A program made the position numbers and the translations under genes. The notes below the pieces were generated by a model, which was not told the DNA's origin, did no database searches, and saw nothing but the letters and a program-made list of their open reading frames with translations. Below are positions 45,005 through 52,694 of a stretch of DNA of 64,000 nucleotides, piece by piece. The stretch is from Rhizobium hidalgonense (GTDB lineage: Bacteria > Pseudomonadota > Alphaproteobacteria > Rhizobiales > Rhizobiaceae), in contig NZ_LODW01000043.1 of the NCBI RefSeq assembly GCF_002914525.1, positions 1 to 64,000 on the forward strand, written 5' to 3'. The stretch's first letter is position 1. Every line of letters starts with the position of its first letter.

Positions 45005-45372
45005 TGCTTGTCCCTCCTTTTAATCAAATGCGACGACCGAGCTGGGCCTGCAAATACCCAGCTTCACGGATTGCCTCCCGCCGATGCCTTCAAATCTTGG
45101 GATGTGGATGCATCACGCTCCTGCCACAGGGGGTTGGAACAAGGCTCAAAAAAAGGATGATTTGCTAGTCTGGCATTAGCGCCGATCAACACCCGCCATC
45201 CCTCCCCCAGGCCTTATTGAGCGTACTTGCATTCATCATCGCTCAAAATTTAAAGTTGTCAACGGAGTGTTTGACGGCATGCTCTACGGCATGGCCCTTC
45301 GAGCCTGATGGCAGCCTGCTCAGCAAACATATAAGGACGCGGCCGAAGGCGACGTCTTGGGCGTGGTTCGCG
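45005..45372. other. Gap without a recognisable gene
   Basis: About 370 bases between the hypothetical gene and the flavoprotein remnant. No motif-bearing ORF and no clear terminator seen. Confidence 0.5.
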
Positions 45373-45895
45373 CTAGATTGGAAAAGTCGGCGATGCCGAT
45401 CGAAAAGATGCGCCCGCGGGCAGTATCAGGATTGGTGCGCGCGCCAGAATAGGTAGTCCTTCCATCGCATCTCGGCGCGGTAGAGTGTATGGCGCCGTGT
45501 CCGATAAATCATCAAAACCCTTTTCCAGTTCATCCTCGTAACTGGTCGCCTCGCCTATATTCGTTGAAATCTCATCGGCCGCCGCCATGCCGGTTCGGAT
45601 GGCTTTGAAGACCCTGTCCGGCCAGACGGTCGCGGCGTTACCGCAAAAATCCATCTGGCTCCCCGGACCGGTTCGATCCAGGCGCTACGCCCGTATCGCG
45701 CGGTAAGCGTGCCGCTAAATTCAAATGAATCGAATATGGCTGCCAACATCGGGGCCTTGCGTATGCTTTCGTCAAAGCGTCGAGGAATTCTGCGGATCAC
45801 CGCGGCGACCCGTGGCGATGTATGAAACCCGACGGCAAAGCGGTGCCCGCCCAAGTGCCTCAATGACCGTGCTATCAACATCTGGTCATAGTTGT
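45373..45895 (-). pseudogene. FAD-dependent oxidoreductase (halogenase/LodB-like), C-terminal fragment
   Basis: Two frames overlap. One gives FEFSGTLTARYGRSAWIEPV then RGARWIFA. After a shift near 45650 the other gives CGNAATVWPDRVFKAIRTGM then AAADEIS. The pattern GNAA....P..VFKAIRTGMAAADEI fits the third FAD motif of flavin-dependent halogenase or LodB-type oxidoreductases. The FAD-binding N terminus is absent. It lies just downstream of the membrane-protein gene and was probably the last gene of that operon. Confidence 0.45.
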
Positions 45896-46476
45896 GTCTC
45901 GTGAACTGTACCCGGTTTAGCACCGGAAAAGATACGGAGCGCAAGTGCGATAAGCACCGCCAGTGCCAAAAGCAAACCGAGATAGCGCACTGTTCCCGTG
46001 CGGAATACTGTGCTCGCCACAATAAAACTGATGAAGACGAGCAACCAAGTCAGAACTCCGAGCACACGTTGCACCCGGCCACGGGTTGTTGCCGGATACA
46101 ACCAAGCGGTTGCGACATCCATAATCCAGAGGCCCGTCGTCGCGAAATTGCTATAGGCAACGAAACCCTGCCGCGTGATGACGGCATCGAGACTGCCATG
46201 GAAGCTGACGAAGATCGCCCACCAGAAATGCAGCAGATAGGCAAGCATTCCAGTAGTCCAGAAGGCACGCCACCAAGCGTTCGGCGGTCCGGCGTCGGCC
46301 GCATAGAGCACGATGGCGGGGAACGCGAGCGCCATCGACAGCAGTGCCGTCCATTGCGTCCTGACATAACCGACATTGGGCTGCGCGAGCGACAGGAAAG
46401 TCACCAGCGCTACACCAGCGCCAAGAGTCAAGATTGCAAGCCCATAAGGCAATGGATCTGCACGTCTTTCCATCAC
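45886..46476 (-). CDS. Integral membrane protein
   Basis: 196 residues with about five hydrophobic segments (LAILTLGAGVALVTFLSLAQ, ALLSMALAFPAIVLYAADAG, WTTGMLAYLLHFWWAIFVSF, VLTWLLVFISFIVASTVF, LGLLLALAVLIALALRIF). No family recognised. Its start overlaps the cytochrome gene stop by four bases (ATGA), so it is translated with it and probably works with the cytochrome in the membrane. A His in the third segment could bind haem or metal, but this is only a possibility. Confidence 0.7.
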   Translation of the reverse strand: MMERRADPLPYGLAILTLGAGVALVTFLSLAQPNVGYVRTQWTALLSMALAFPAIVLYAADAGPPNAWWRAFWTTGMLAYLLHFWWAIFVSFHGSLDAVITRQGFVAYSNFATTGLWIMDVATAWLYPATTRGRVQRVLGVLTWLLVFISFIVASTVFRTGTVRYLGLLLALAVLIALALRIFSGAKPGTVHETQL

Positions 46477-48203
46477 AGGGTCCCCAGATAGGCAAGCAGG
46501 GATTGGAGGTCATCGTCGCCGACCTCTCCCGGTGGCGGATAGAGGTGGCCGGCATTGGAGTTGCCCGGCCGAGACGTGTCGAACAGGAAGGGTGATTTTT
46601 TTCCGGAGCAGCCGCTGTCGCCGGGTTTAGGCGCAATGACGCCGATCGCGACTGGATCATAGCCGGCGTCGCCACGACAGAATTGAGCGGGACGCGCGTC
46701 CAAACCGATCAGTTGGCGTAAGGTCGGCACGCTGGCATTGTGGAGGTAAGGCGCGCGTAGCCACATGAAAGGCAGCGGGGCGTTTTGGTAGCCGTCGCGT
46801 TTTGCCACGTCGGCGATTGGGAAAGACCGCCGATGGCCGGCGGGGAATTCGCGCGAACGCTGGTCCAGCCGAGCAATCGCCTGAGCCCACCAATCCTCCT
46901 CAGCGAAATCGTTCGCAGTATTCGCGGCAATGCGCATGGCCTGCAGTTTGGACTGTTGATCGACTATGTCCAATGACGGCAGTGTGCCAGCCAGCGCGAC
47001 AGGAAGCATGTCGGCGTAACGGAAGGTCAGACGTGCGCCGTCGGTGCCAATTTTTTCGAGAACGGTGATCGAGGGTTGATCCGAGGCCGAGTCGGGGGAA
47101 ACCCATCCTGACGGCTCGGGATGGCCGTGACATGCGTTGCAATACTGCATGTAAACGGAGTAGCCGCGGTCCAGCGTTTCCGCGGATGGTTTAAGCAGAG
47201 CGGGGAATTGGTCCGCAAGCGTGGGTAACGCCGTCGATGTGCCGAGTTTCAATGTATAGGCGGCAGCTTGTTCGATATTGCGCGAGATCTCCGGATCGTC
47301 GAGTGCAGCAATCGAGGCGCCTGACGTGAAAACCGCGATCATACTGCGGACTACCGGGTCGCCGATGCTACCGTCGAACTGGCTCCAGCGCTTGAGGCCC
47401 TGCATGGCAGCCAACGGGACCTTCGAGTAGGCGAAATTGCCGCCGCCCGGCAAATCAAGCGTATTGCGGACGATGCTGCGGAAGGGCCGTGTCCGGCTTG
47501 GTCCCGTTGGGATGTAGTCGGGATTGCCTAGATCGTCCGCATGGTAAGGCATATCGTATTTCGTTTCGTTCGTGCGTGATTGTTCGCGAACGCCGTCAAG
47601 CCATTGGCTGATGAAGAAGGTCTCCGCCCAGCGGTTTGCCTTGCCGATGATATCGGTCGGCCGCTCAGCGGGACATTGCGCATCATAGGCGGCGAGGATC
47701 CTGTTTGCGCTCAGCGACGGGTCAAGTACGGCGTTGAGAAAGGCATCGGTAAAGGCGATCACGTCGGCCGTCTGCGATCCGACGCCGAGAATGACCTTGC
47801 CGGCAGGGGCTGCAGCATGGCAGGCAGCGCATGTCAGCCCAACGAACTGCACGGGCAGCGGGGTCGCATTGCCAGGCAATCGGTGGCTGATGCCGAAGCC
47901 GATCGGAAGATTGCGCGGGGCGTCGGGTGCGCAAAGCCCGGCCTCTCCGTCCCGCGCCAAGAACCCGAAGCGCCGCGGCCAGTCAGGTCCCAGCGCATTG
48001 GCGGAAATGGATTGCGCAACGAGGATATATTTGAGCGGAGCCATCTCAAGACCGAAGGTCCCATCGGCAAAAGCCTGCTCATCCGTAAGGGGAGCCGCCT
48101 CGCCCCATATTTTCTCACCGTACCACCAAGCGGCCGAAAGCGCCAGCAACACGACCCCGATCGCGCCGCCGAGCCAAGCAAAAATACGGCGAAGATGGTT
48201 CAT
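46473..48203 (-). CDS. Membrane-anchored di-haem c-type cytochrome (RoxA/MauG-like)
   Basis: 576 residues. An N-terminal anchor (FAWLGGAIGVVLLALSAAWW) places the protein in the periplasm. Two haem-binding CxxCH motifs are seen: CAACH at residues 125-129 and CNACH near residue 360. Near the end, PLPFMWLRAPYLHNASVPTL is the block found in di-haem peroxidase, MauG and RoxA-type proteins. The length fits the RoxA/RoxB group better than the 330-residue cytochrome c peroxidases. It could oxidise a polymer or mature a partner protein; the broken flavoprotein next door may have been that partner. It overlaps both neighbours by four bases. Confidence 0.8.
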   Translation of the reverse strand: MNHLRRIFAWLGGAIGVVLLALSAAWWYGEKIWGEAAPLTDEQAFADGTFGLEMAPLKYILVAQSISANALGPDWPRRFGFLARDGEAGLCAPDAPRNLPIGFGISHRLPGNATPLPVQFVGLTCAACHAAAPAGKVILGVGSQTADVIAFTDAFLNAVLDPSLSANRILAAYDAQCPAERPTDIIGKANRWAETFFISQWLDGVREQSRTNETKYDMPYHADDLGNPDYIPTGPSRTRPFRSIVRNTLDLPGGGNFAYSKVPLAAMQGLKRWSQFDGSIGDPVVRSMIAVFTSGASIAALDDPEISRNIEQAAAYTLKLGTSTALPTLADQFPALLKPSAETLDRGYSVYMQYCNACHGHPEPSGWVSPDSASDQPSITVLEKIGTDGARLTFRYADMLPVALAGTLPSLDIVDQQSKLQAMRIAANTANDFAEEDWWAQAIARLDQRSREFPAGHRRSFPIADVAKRDGYQNAPLPFMWLRAPYLHNASVPTLRQLIGLDARPAQFCRGDAGYDPVAIGVIAPKPGDSGCSGKKSPFLFDTSRPGNSNAGHLYPPPGEVGDDDLQSLLAYLGTL

Positions 48204-49441
48204 ATGACGAGGACTCCCGGTGCGTCCTGTTTTGGTTCGGTCTTCGAGATTTTTCCGCCCAGCCAGACGATGCCCACATCATGCGTGGTGACGCCGATCA
48301 GCTGGGCGATCATCTCGCGCCAGTCCTCGGCGGCGCGCGGATCGCCGACCACCCAGACTGATCGCTTCGACCCCAGCCAACCAAGCGGCGAAGGCTCGTT
48401 GGTGCGCACCAAGGTGTTTAGCATATCGATTGGCTCAATCAGATGACGATGCTCGCCTTCGCGGGAGCCGATACCAACATCGACGTCGTCGACGAGAACC
48501 ATCTCACAGCTATCGAGCGCCCACAGGTACCGCCCATCGGCATATTCGCGGCCGCCGCCGCGAACGGGGGGATCGAGCACTTGCTCGACCAACTTGGTGG
48601 CTGACAGATAACGGCAGCGATTGAGGGCAAAGGCGTATTCAGTTCCGATGCCGACGCAGAGGCTGGTCTTGCCAGCGCCGATGCTGCCAGTGATGACCAC
48701 ATGCCGGGTCGCCGGGCTGCCTTTCTGCTCCGTCGGCCGGAATCGTAGGACGTCGAGAAGTGTGACACGACGGTCCTTGAGGTCAGAGAGTTCGGTCACC
48801 AGTTTGATGAGCTCGCACTCGAGCGGGCGGGCAAAATTTGCCAGGCGAAAGAGATAGGGTAGGCCGGCCTGCTGAAAGGAGAGCTTACGCTGCAGCCACC
48901 AGAAGGCGACGGCCAGCGCCGGATAAAGAACTGCCGCGAGCACGACAAGTGGCAACCACCATCGGATAAAGGCTGCAAGCCCAAGTAGACCCCCGATCCC
49001 GAAATAGATCAGTGCGGTAGTGATGTTCCAGTCGATGTCGCCGGAATCGTAAGGAAATGTCCCTCCTGCCCGCGCTTTGCTGTCGTGTCGATCCACCTCT
49101 TCCTTTCGATACCAGACCAAAAACACTGCGAGCCCTGCCACGACATAGAGCGCCATTTCCCCTTGTTGATCATCAATGCCGAGACCGCTGACGAACCAGC
49201 AAAGCAAGAGGGTTGGAACAAGTCCGAGCGCGAGGTGTCCGATCTGATCTGCCATCCACACGTAACTCGCAGTGATCGCGTCCTGGACGTCCTTGGTTCC
49301 GTAGAGGTCGTTGATCACGGTGGCGAGCACCCGTCGGAGACCGAAAGGTGATGCATCCTGGCGGTCGAAACGGTCGGCAACGCTGGTTGATCGTGTCTGA
49401 TCGCGCTCGGGTCGAAGGCTTACGCCTTGTGAATTGTGCAT
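48200..49441 (-). CDS. Membrane-anchored P-loop ATPase of the cytochrome operon
   Basis: 413 residues. The first half has four to five hydrophobic segments (HLALGLVPTLLLCWFV, ALYVVAGLAVFLVW, ALIYFGIGGLLGLAAFI, LVVLAAVLYPALAVAFWW). The second half is a nucleotide-binding domain with Walker A TGSIGAGKTS (251-260) and Walker B CEMVLVDDVD (near 316), later SVWVVGDPRAAEDW. The family is not recognised; the fold looks AAA/STAND-like. It heads the operon (ATPase, cytochrome, membrane protein), overlapping the cytochrome start by four bases. A regulatory or assembly role for the exported cytochrome is inferred from context only. Confidence 0.7.
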   Translation of the reverse strand: MHNSQGVSLRPERDQTRSTSVADRFDRQDASPFGLRRVLATVINDLYGTKDVQDAITASYVWMADQIGHLALGLVPTLLLCWFVSGLGIDDQQGEMALYVVAGLAVFLVWYRKEEVDRHDSKARAGGTFPYDSGDIDWNITTALIYFGIGGLLGLAAFIRWWLPLVVLAAVLYPALAVAFWWLQRKLSFQQAGLPYLFRLANFARPLECELIKLVTELSDLKDRRVTLLDVLRFRPTEQKGSPATRHVVITGSIGAGKTSLCVGIGTEYAFALNRCRYLSATKLVEQVLDPPVRGGGREYADGRYLWALDSCEMVLVDDVDVGIGSREGEHRHLIEPIDMLNTLVRTNEPSPLGWLGSKRSVWVVGDPRAAEDWREMIAQLIGVTTHDVGIVWLGGKISKTEPKQDAPGVLVI

Positions 49442-50247
49442 GGTTCACGCCCCCCCAACCTTTGTCGCCCACGGGATATGTTAGCGAGTTTCAGAATTTT
49501 TTCCAGAGAATACTGCTACCTGAAGTAGTCGTCGGGTAGTGGCCGACCATTGAAAAGCTCTACAGTTAAAAGAACGGATGTTTTCAATCCGATCGGCACC
49601 GCGATTCAGTTGAGACGTTGGCTAGCGAGGTTAGAAAAGCCCACATGTTGCTCCAAGGAATGTCGGCAGCCGAAAGTGCTTGCCTATTTGAACGAGTCAG
49701 TGCGACCGCTTTTGCGACCAAGCCATATTGAATTGTTCATTGGCGGGCATGCCACTGACCGTCGATAATGTGATGTATTCGTTGGAGACTTCTCTGCAAT
49801 GGGCGAAGCTGTTCGTTTTCGGGACGGCAGAACAGGAACGGTAGTCGTCTCAAATGTGAGACGGCTGGCTGGACCTCTGCGTTACAATGAGCTTACTGAC
49901 CGCCATCAGGTGCCAAGTTGCCGGCAGATTCTTAAAGCGGTTGAAGGGACCCGAACCTATGACCTGTAATTTGCGAGCCGGAAGTCTCTGAGAATTCAGC
50001 ACCTTCACCTTCAGCGTATCGAGGCGTAAATCCGGTGTGAACATGTTCTCGCGGGACATCGGAGTTCGGCCTTTCCCGCAGATCAGGACCACAACCACGG
50101 CGAACTCATCGCCGAAAGCATCGTGGCACCAGATAACAACCAAGCGATGAATTTGCTTGTCGACAACACGGGAAAATCGACCGCGTCCACTTCAATTATG
50201 GTTTTTCTCCCATAGGATGACAGAGTCGATTCGCAACGGTGTCCCGA
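49442..50247. other. Region upstream of the defence operon
   Basis: About 800 bases between divergent operons. It must hold the promoters of both. It contains one small unrecognised ORF (49799-49969) and a short perfect inverted repeat (CGTCTCA at 49846-49852 with TGAGACG at 49857-49863). No other motif-bearing ORF is seen. Confidence 0.5.
49799..49969 (+). CDS. Small hypothetical ORF
   Basis: 56 codons beginning MGEAVRFRDGRTGTVVVSN and ending EGTRTYDL. No family recognised, no clear ribosome site. It could be a chance ORF; listed because it is the only plausible frame in the gap and reads toward the defence operon. Confidence 0.2.
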   Translation: MGEAVRFRDGRTGTVVVSNVRRLAGPLRYNELTDRHQVPSCRQILKAVEGTRTYDL

Positions 50248-50562
50248 ATGCCCATCCAGTCCGTCACATCTATCTCACCACAAGCGGCACACCGCGTATC
50301 GTTTGACGCACGGCAATCCTTGAGATCACAGTTGACGTCGATGATCGCGGAAGCTTTGGCCGAAAGGCAGCTTAGTCAAGTCGATGCCGCACGGATGTGC
50401 GACACCGACCAACCCACACTTTCAAAAATCCTTGCAGGCAGAAAACAGAATGCCAGTTCAGAAAAGCTTCTGTGCTGGCTGATGGCCTTGGGCTGGGATG
50501 TGGAAATTCGTCTTAAGCGGACGGCCGGTGTAGGCAAACCTGGGGTGATGTTGGATGAATAG
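50248..50562 (+). CDS. XRE-family helix-turn-helix regulator heading the defence operon
   Basis: 104 residues from ATG 50248. The HTH spans about residues 33-60 (ALAERQLSQVDAARMCDTDQ, then PTLSKILAGR). The C-terminal part (LLCWLMALGWDVEIRLKR) is like the MqsA/HigA-type XRE antitoxin group, but no toxin gene is adjacent. The stop overlaps the cysteine desulfurase start by 8 bases (ATGAATAG), so it is translated as the first gene of the Ssp operon and most likely represses it. An in-frame GTG at 50239 is an alternative start. Confidence 0.85.
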   Translation: MPIQSVTSISPQAAHRVSFDARQSLRSQLTSMIAEALAERQLSQVDAARMCDTDQPTLSKILAGRKQNASSEKLLCWLMALGWDVEIRLKRTAGVGKPGVMLDE

Positions 50563-51754
50563 CGTGTCCATCTTCCGACCTGCATCCCAATCGCTTCGAA
50601 ACACATCAGGCATCTATCTTGATCACCACTCGACGACGCCAGTCGACCAGCGTGTCGCCGAAGTTGTGATGCGGGCAATGGTGGAAGATTTCGGCAACGC
50701 CAACAGCATCGACCACACCTATGGAGAAGCTGGCCGCCACTTGATCGAACGGGCGTCTTTTCATGTTGCGCAGCTGGTCAACTGCGATGACGCCGACGTC
50801 CATTTCACGTCAGGGTCAACGGAAGCGATCCGGCTTGCGATTGCCCATGCGGTCGGAGTTGCCGACGGGCGTCCGCTTCGCATTGGCTTGTCCAGGGTGG
50901 AGCACCCCGCGGTTCTTGACACCGCAGCTCGCGCAGAACGACTTGGGCTGGCTCGACTGATATGGATCGACGTTGGGACCGATGCGCAACTCGACATGGC
51001 TTCGCTTCAGGAGGCACTCAAGGATGGCATCGACCTCTTGTGCATCATGGCAGCGAACAACGAAGTCGGGACCATATATCCCCTTTCCGAAATCTTCGGG
51101 CTTGCCGAAGCGGGTGGTGCCCTCATGCTTGTCGACGCCACACAGGCCGCAGGCCGGGTCCCCATCGATCTCGCTGAAACACCCGTTGAGTATCTGATCC
51201 TGAGTTCTCACAAGATTTATGGCCCGAAGGGGGTCGGCGCCCTTATTTCTTCGACATATGACGCGTCGCAGGTGCATGGGCTTGCCGCAACTCATGATGC
51301 GACCCCGAATGTTCCCGGGATCGCCGGAATGGGAGAGGCCTGCCGGCTGATGGCTGAAGAAGGCCTGACCGACAATCGGCGCACCGCGGAGATGCGCGAT
51401 ACGCTGCAGTCGATGCTCATCGCGAAACTGCCGGAACTCGTCGTCAACGCCTCGCAGGCAAATCGGCTTCCCCATAGTCTCCACATATCGATCCCCGGCG
51501 TTCCCAACGATCTGGTCGTGCAGCGATTGCGTGGTCGCGTCGCCGTTTCCACCGGCGCGGCATGCATGTCTGGAGCCCAGAGCGCATCTCACGTGCTGCA
51601 GGCCATGGGGCTGTCCCAGGAAATACAGAACGGCGCTTTGAGGATTGGGCTCGGCCGGTTCACGACGCAAGACGATATCACACTTGCCGCAGCAGAGATT
51701 GAAGCGGCAATCATCGACGTCAAATCAGCACTGAAAGGTTCATCCGATGATTGA
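50555..51754 (+). CDS. sspA: SspA/DndA-type cysteine desulfurase
   Basis: 399 residues. A PLP-dependent class V aminotransferase fold takes sulfur from cysteine for DNA phosphorothioation. Seen: IYLDHHSTTPVDQRVAE at the start, ADVHFTSGSTEAIRLAIAHA, the PLP Lys220 in SSHKIYGPKGVGAL, and the sulfur-accepting Cys337 in TGAACMSGAQSAS. IscS homologues are similar, but the location directly ahead of DUF4007, ATPase and PAPS-reductase-like genes points to the modification system. It overlaps the XRE gene before it and the DUF4007 gene after it by 8 bases each. Confidence 0.9.
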   Translation: MNSVSIFRPASQSLRNTSGIYLDHHSTTPVDQRVAEVVMRAMVEDFGNANSIDHTYGEAGRHLIERASFHVAQLVNCDDADVHFTSGSTEAIRLAIAHAVGVADGRPLRIGLSRVEHPAVLDTAARAERLGLARLIWIDVGTDAQLDMASLQEALKDGIDLLCIMAANNEVGTIYPLSEIFGLAEAGGALMLVDATQAAGRVPIDLAETPVEYLILSSHKIYGPKGVGALISSTYDASQVHGLAATHDATPNVPGIAGMGEACRLMAEEGLTDNRRTAEMRDTLQSMLIAKLPELVVNASQANRLPHSLHISIPGVPNDLVVQRLRGRVAVSTGAACMSGAQSASHVLQAMGLSQEIQNGALRIGLGRFTTQDDITLAAAEIEAAIIDVKSALKGSSDD

Positions 51755-52694
51755 TGCAGCGACCATCGAAATGGCACCTGCAGCCTTCCGTTTCTCAGGC
51801 CACGAATCCTTTGCCTGCCGTTATGCCTGGTTGCCTAAGGCCTACCGGGCTATATCGCGCAATCCGTCGATTTTCTTCGACGAAGAAGAAGCGATGGTCG
51901 AGATGGGCATCGGCAAAAACATGGTGCGTTCCCTGCGCTTTTGGATCGATGCCATGGATGTTGCCCGCGCTGACGCCAACAAGACGCATGTTCTGACCGA
52001 TTTTGCACATCAAGTTCTTGGACCCGACGGCTTCGATCCGTTCCTGGAGGACGAACGGACCTTGTGGTTGCTGCATTGGCATATCTCTTCCAAAAATCCC
52101 GGCCTGTTTGCCTGGCGCTACATGTTGGGAGAATGGCCTTATCCCGAGTTCACTCGATCGGAGGCTCTGGATGCCTTCAAGCGTCAGTCTGCGAAACTCG
52201 GGTTCAAGCATTCCGAGGTGACACTGAGCCAACACCTGGATGTGTTCATCCACACCTATTACGCCGCCCGTAAAGGCAAGGTTGCGATTGAGGACTCGCT
52301 GGACGGTCCGCTGGTCGGGCTCGGCCTGCTGGTTCTTAGCGGCGAGAAGCGTGGCCCGTCCGGACGCTGGGAAAACGTCTTCAGCTTTCGCCGTGAACCG
52401 AAGCCAGACATTACTCCACAGCTCTTCGAATACTGCGTCATGGATTTCTGGAACCGCCACGCCCCTCAAGACAGAACGCTGAGCCTGCGCGTGCTTGCGA
52501 CGATGCCATCATCCCCCGGACAGGTATTCAAACTGACAGAAGACGATGTACGCCAGCGCCTGGAAGATACTGCGGTATCGAACGCCAACGCTGCGTTCCG
52601 TTATCAGCCTTCTGCCGTCCAGGCCATGATATCCCGGCAAGGCGCTGCACCGACCCTTGCGACAATCTACAATGAGAGCCCGAAGCATGTCTGA
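51747..52694 (+). CDS. sspB: SspB-like DUF4007 protein
   Basis: 315 residues. The N-terminal FRFSGHESFACRYAWLPKAY and IFFDEEEAMVEMGIGKNMVR SLRFW are the DUF4007 signature; the middle LWLLHWHISS and the later FRREPKPDITPQLFEYCVMD follow. As I recall, DUF4007 proteins are the SspB component of single-strand phosphorothioation systems, where SspB nicks or positions the DNA for sulfur insertion. Start ATG 51747 overlaps sspA by 8 bases (ATGATTGA). Confidence 0.85.
   Translation: MIDAATIEMAPAAFRFSGHESFACRYAWLPKAYRAISRNPSIFFDEEEAMVEMGIGKNMVRSLRFWIDAMDVARADANKTHVLTDFAHQVLGPDGFDPFLEDERTLWLLHWHISSKNPGLFAWRYMLGEWPYPEFTRSEALDAFKRQSAKLGFKHSEVTLSQHLDVFIHTYYAARKGKVAIEDSLDGPLVGLGLLVLSGEKRGPSGRWENVFSFRREPKPDITPQLFEYCVMDFWNRHAPQDRTLSLRVLATMPSSPGQVFKLTEDDVRQRLEDTAVSNANAAFRYQPSAVQAMISRQGAAPTLATIYNESPKHV

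Noticed and set aside
46785..48446. Long plus-strand ORFs opposite the cytochrome gene
   Set aside because: High-GC mirror frames; the minus strand has two haem motifs and coupled genes.
49846..49863. CGTCTCA-AATG-TGAGACG inverted repeat as a terminator or CRISPR-like element
   Set aside because: Single copy, short stem, no T-run; kept only as a weak operator candidate. No CRISPR-like spaced repeats were seen anywhere in the window.
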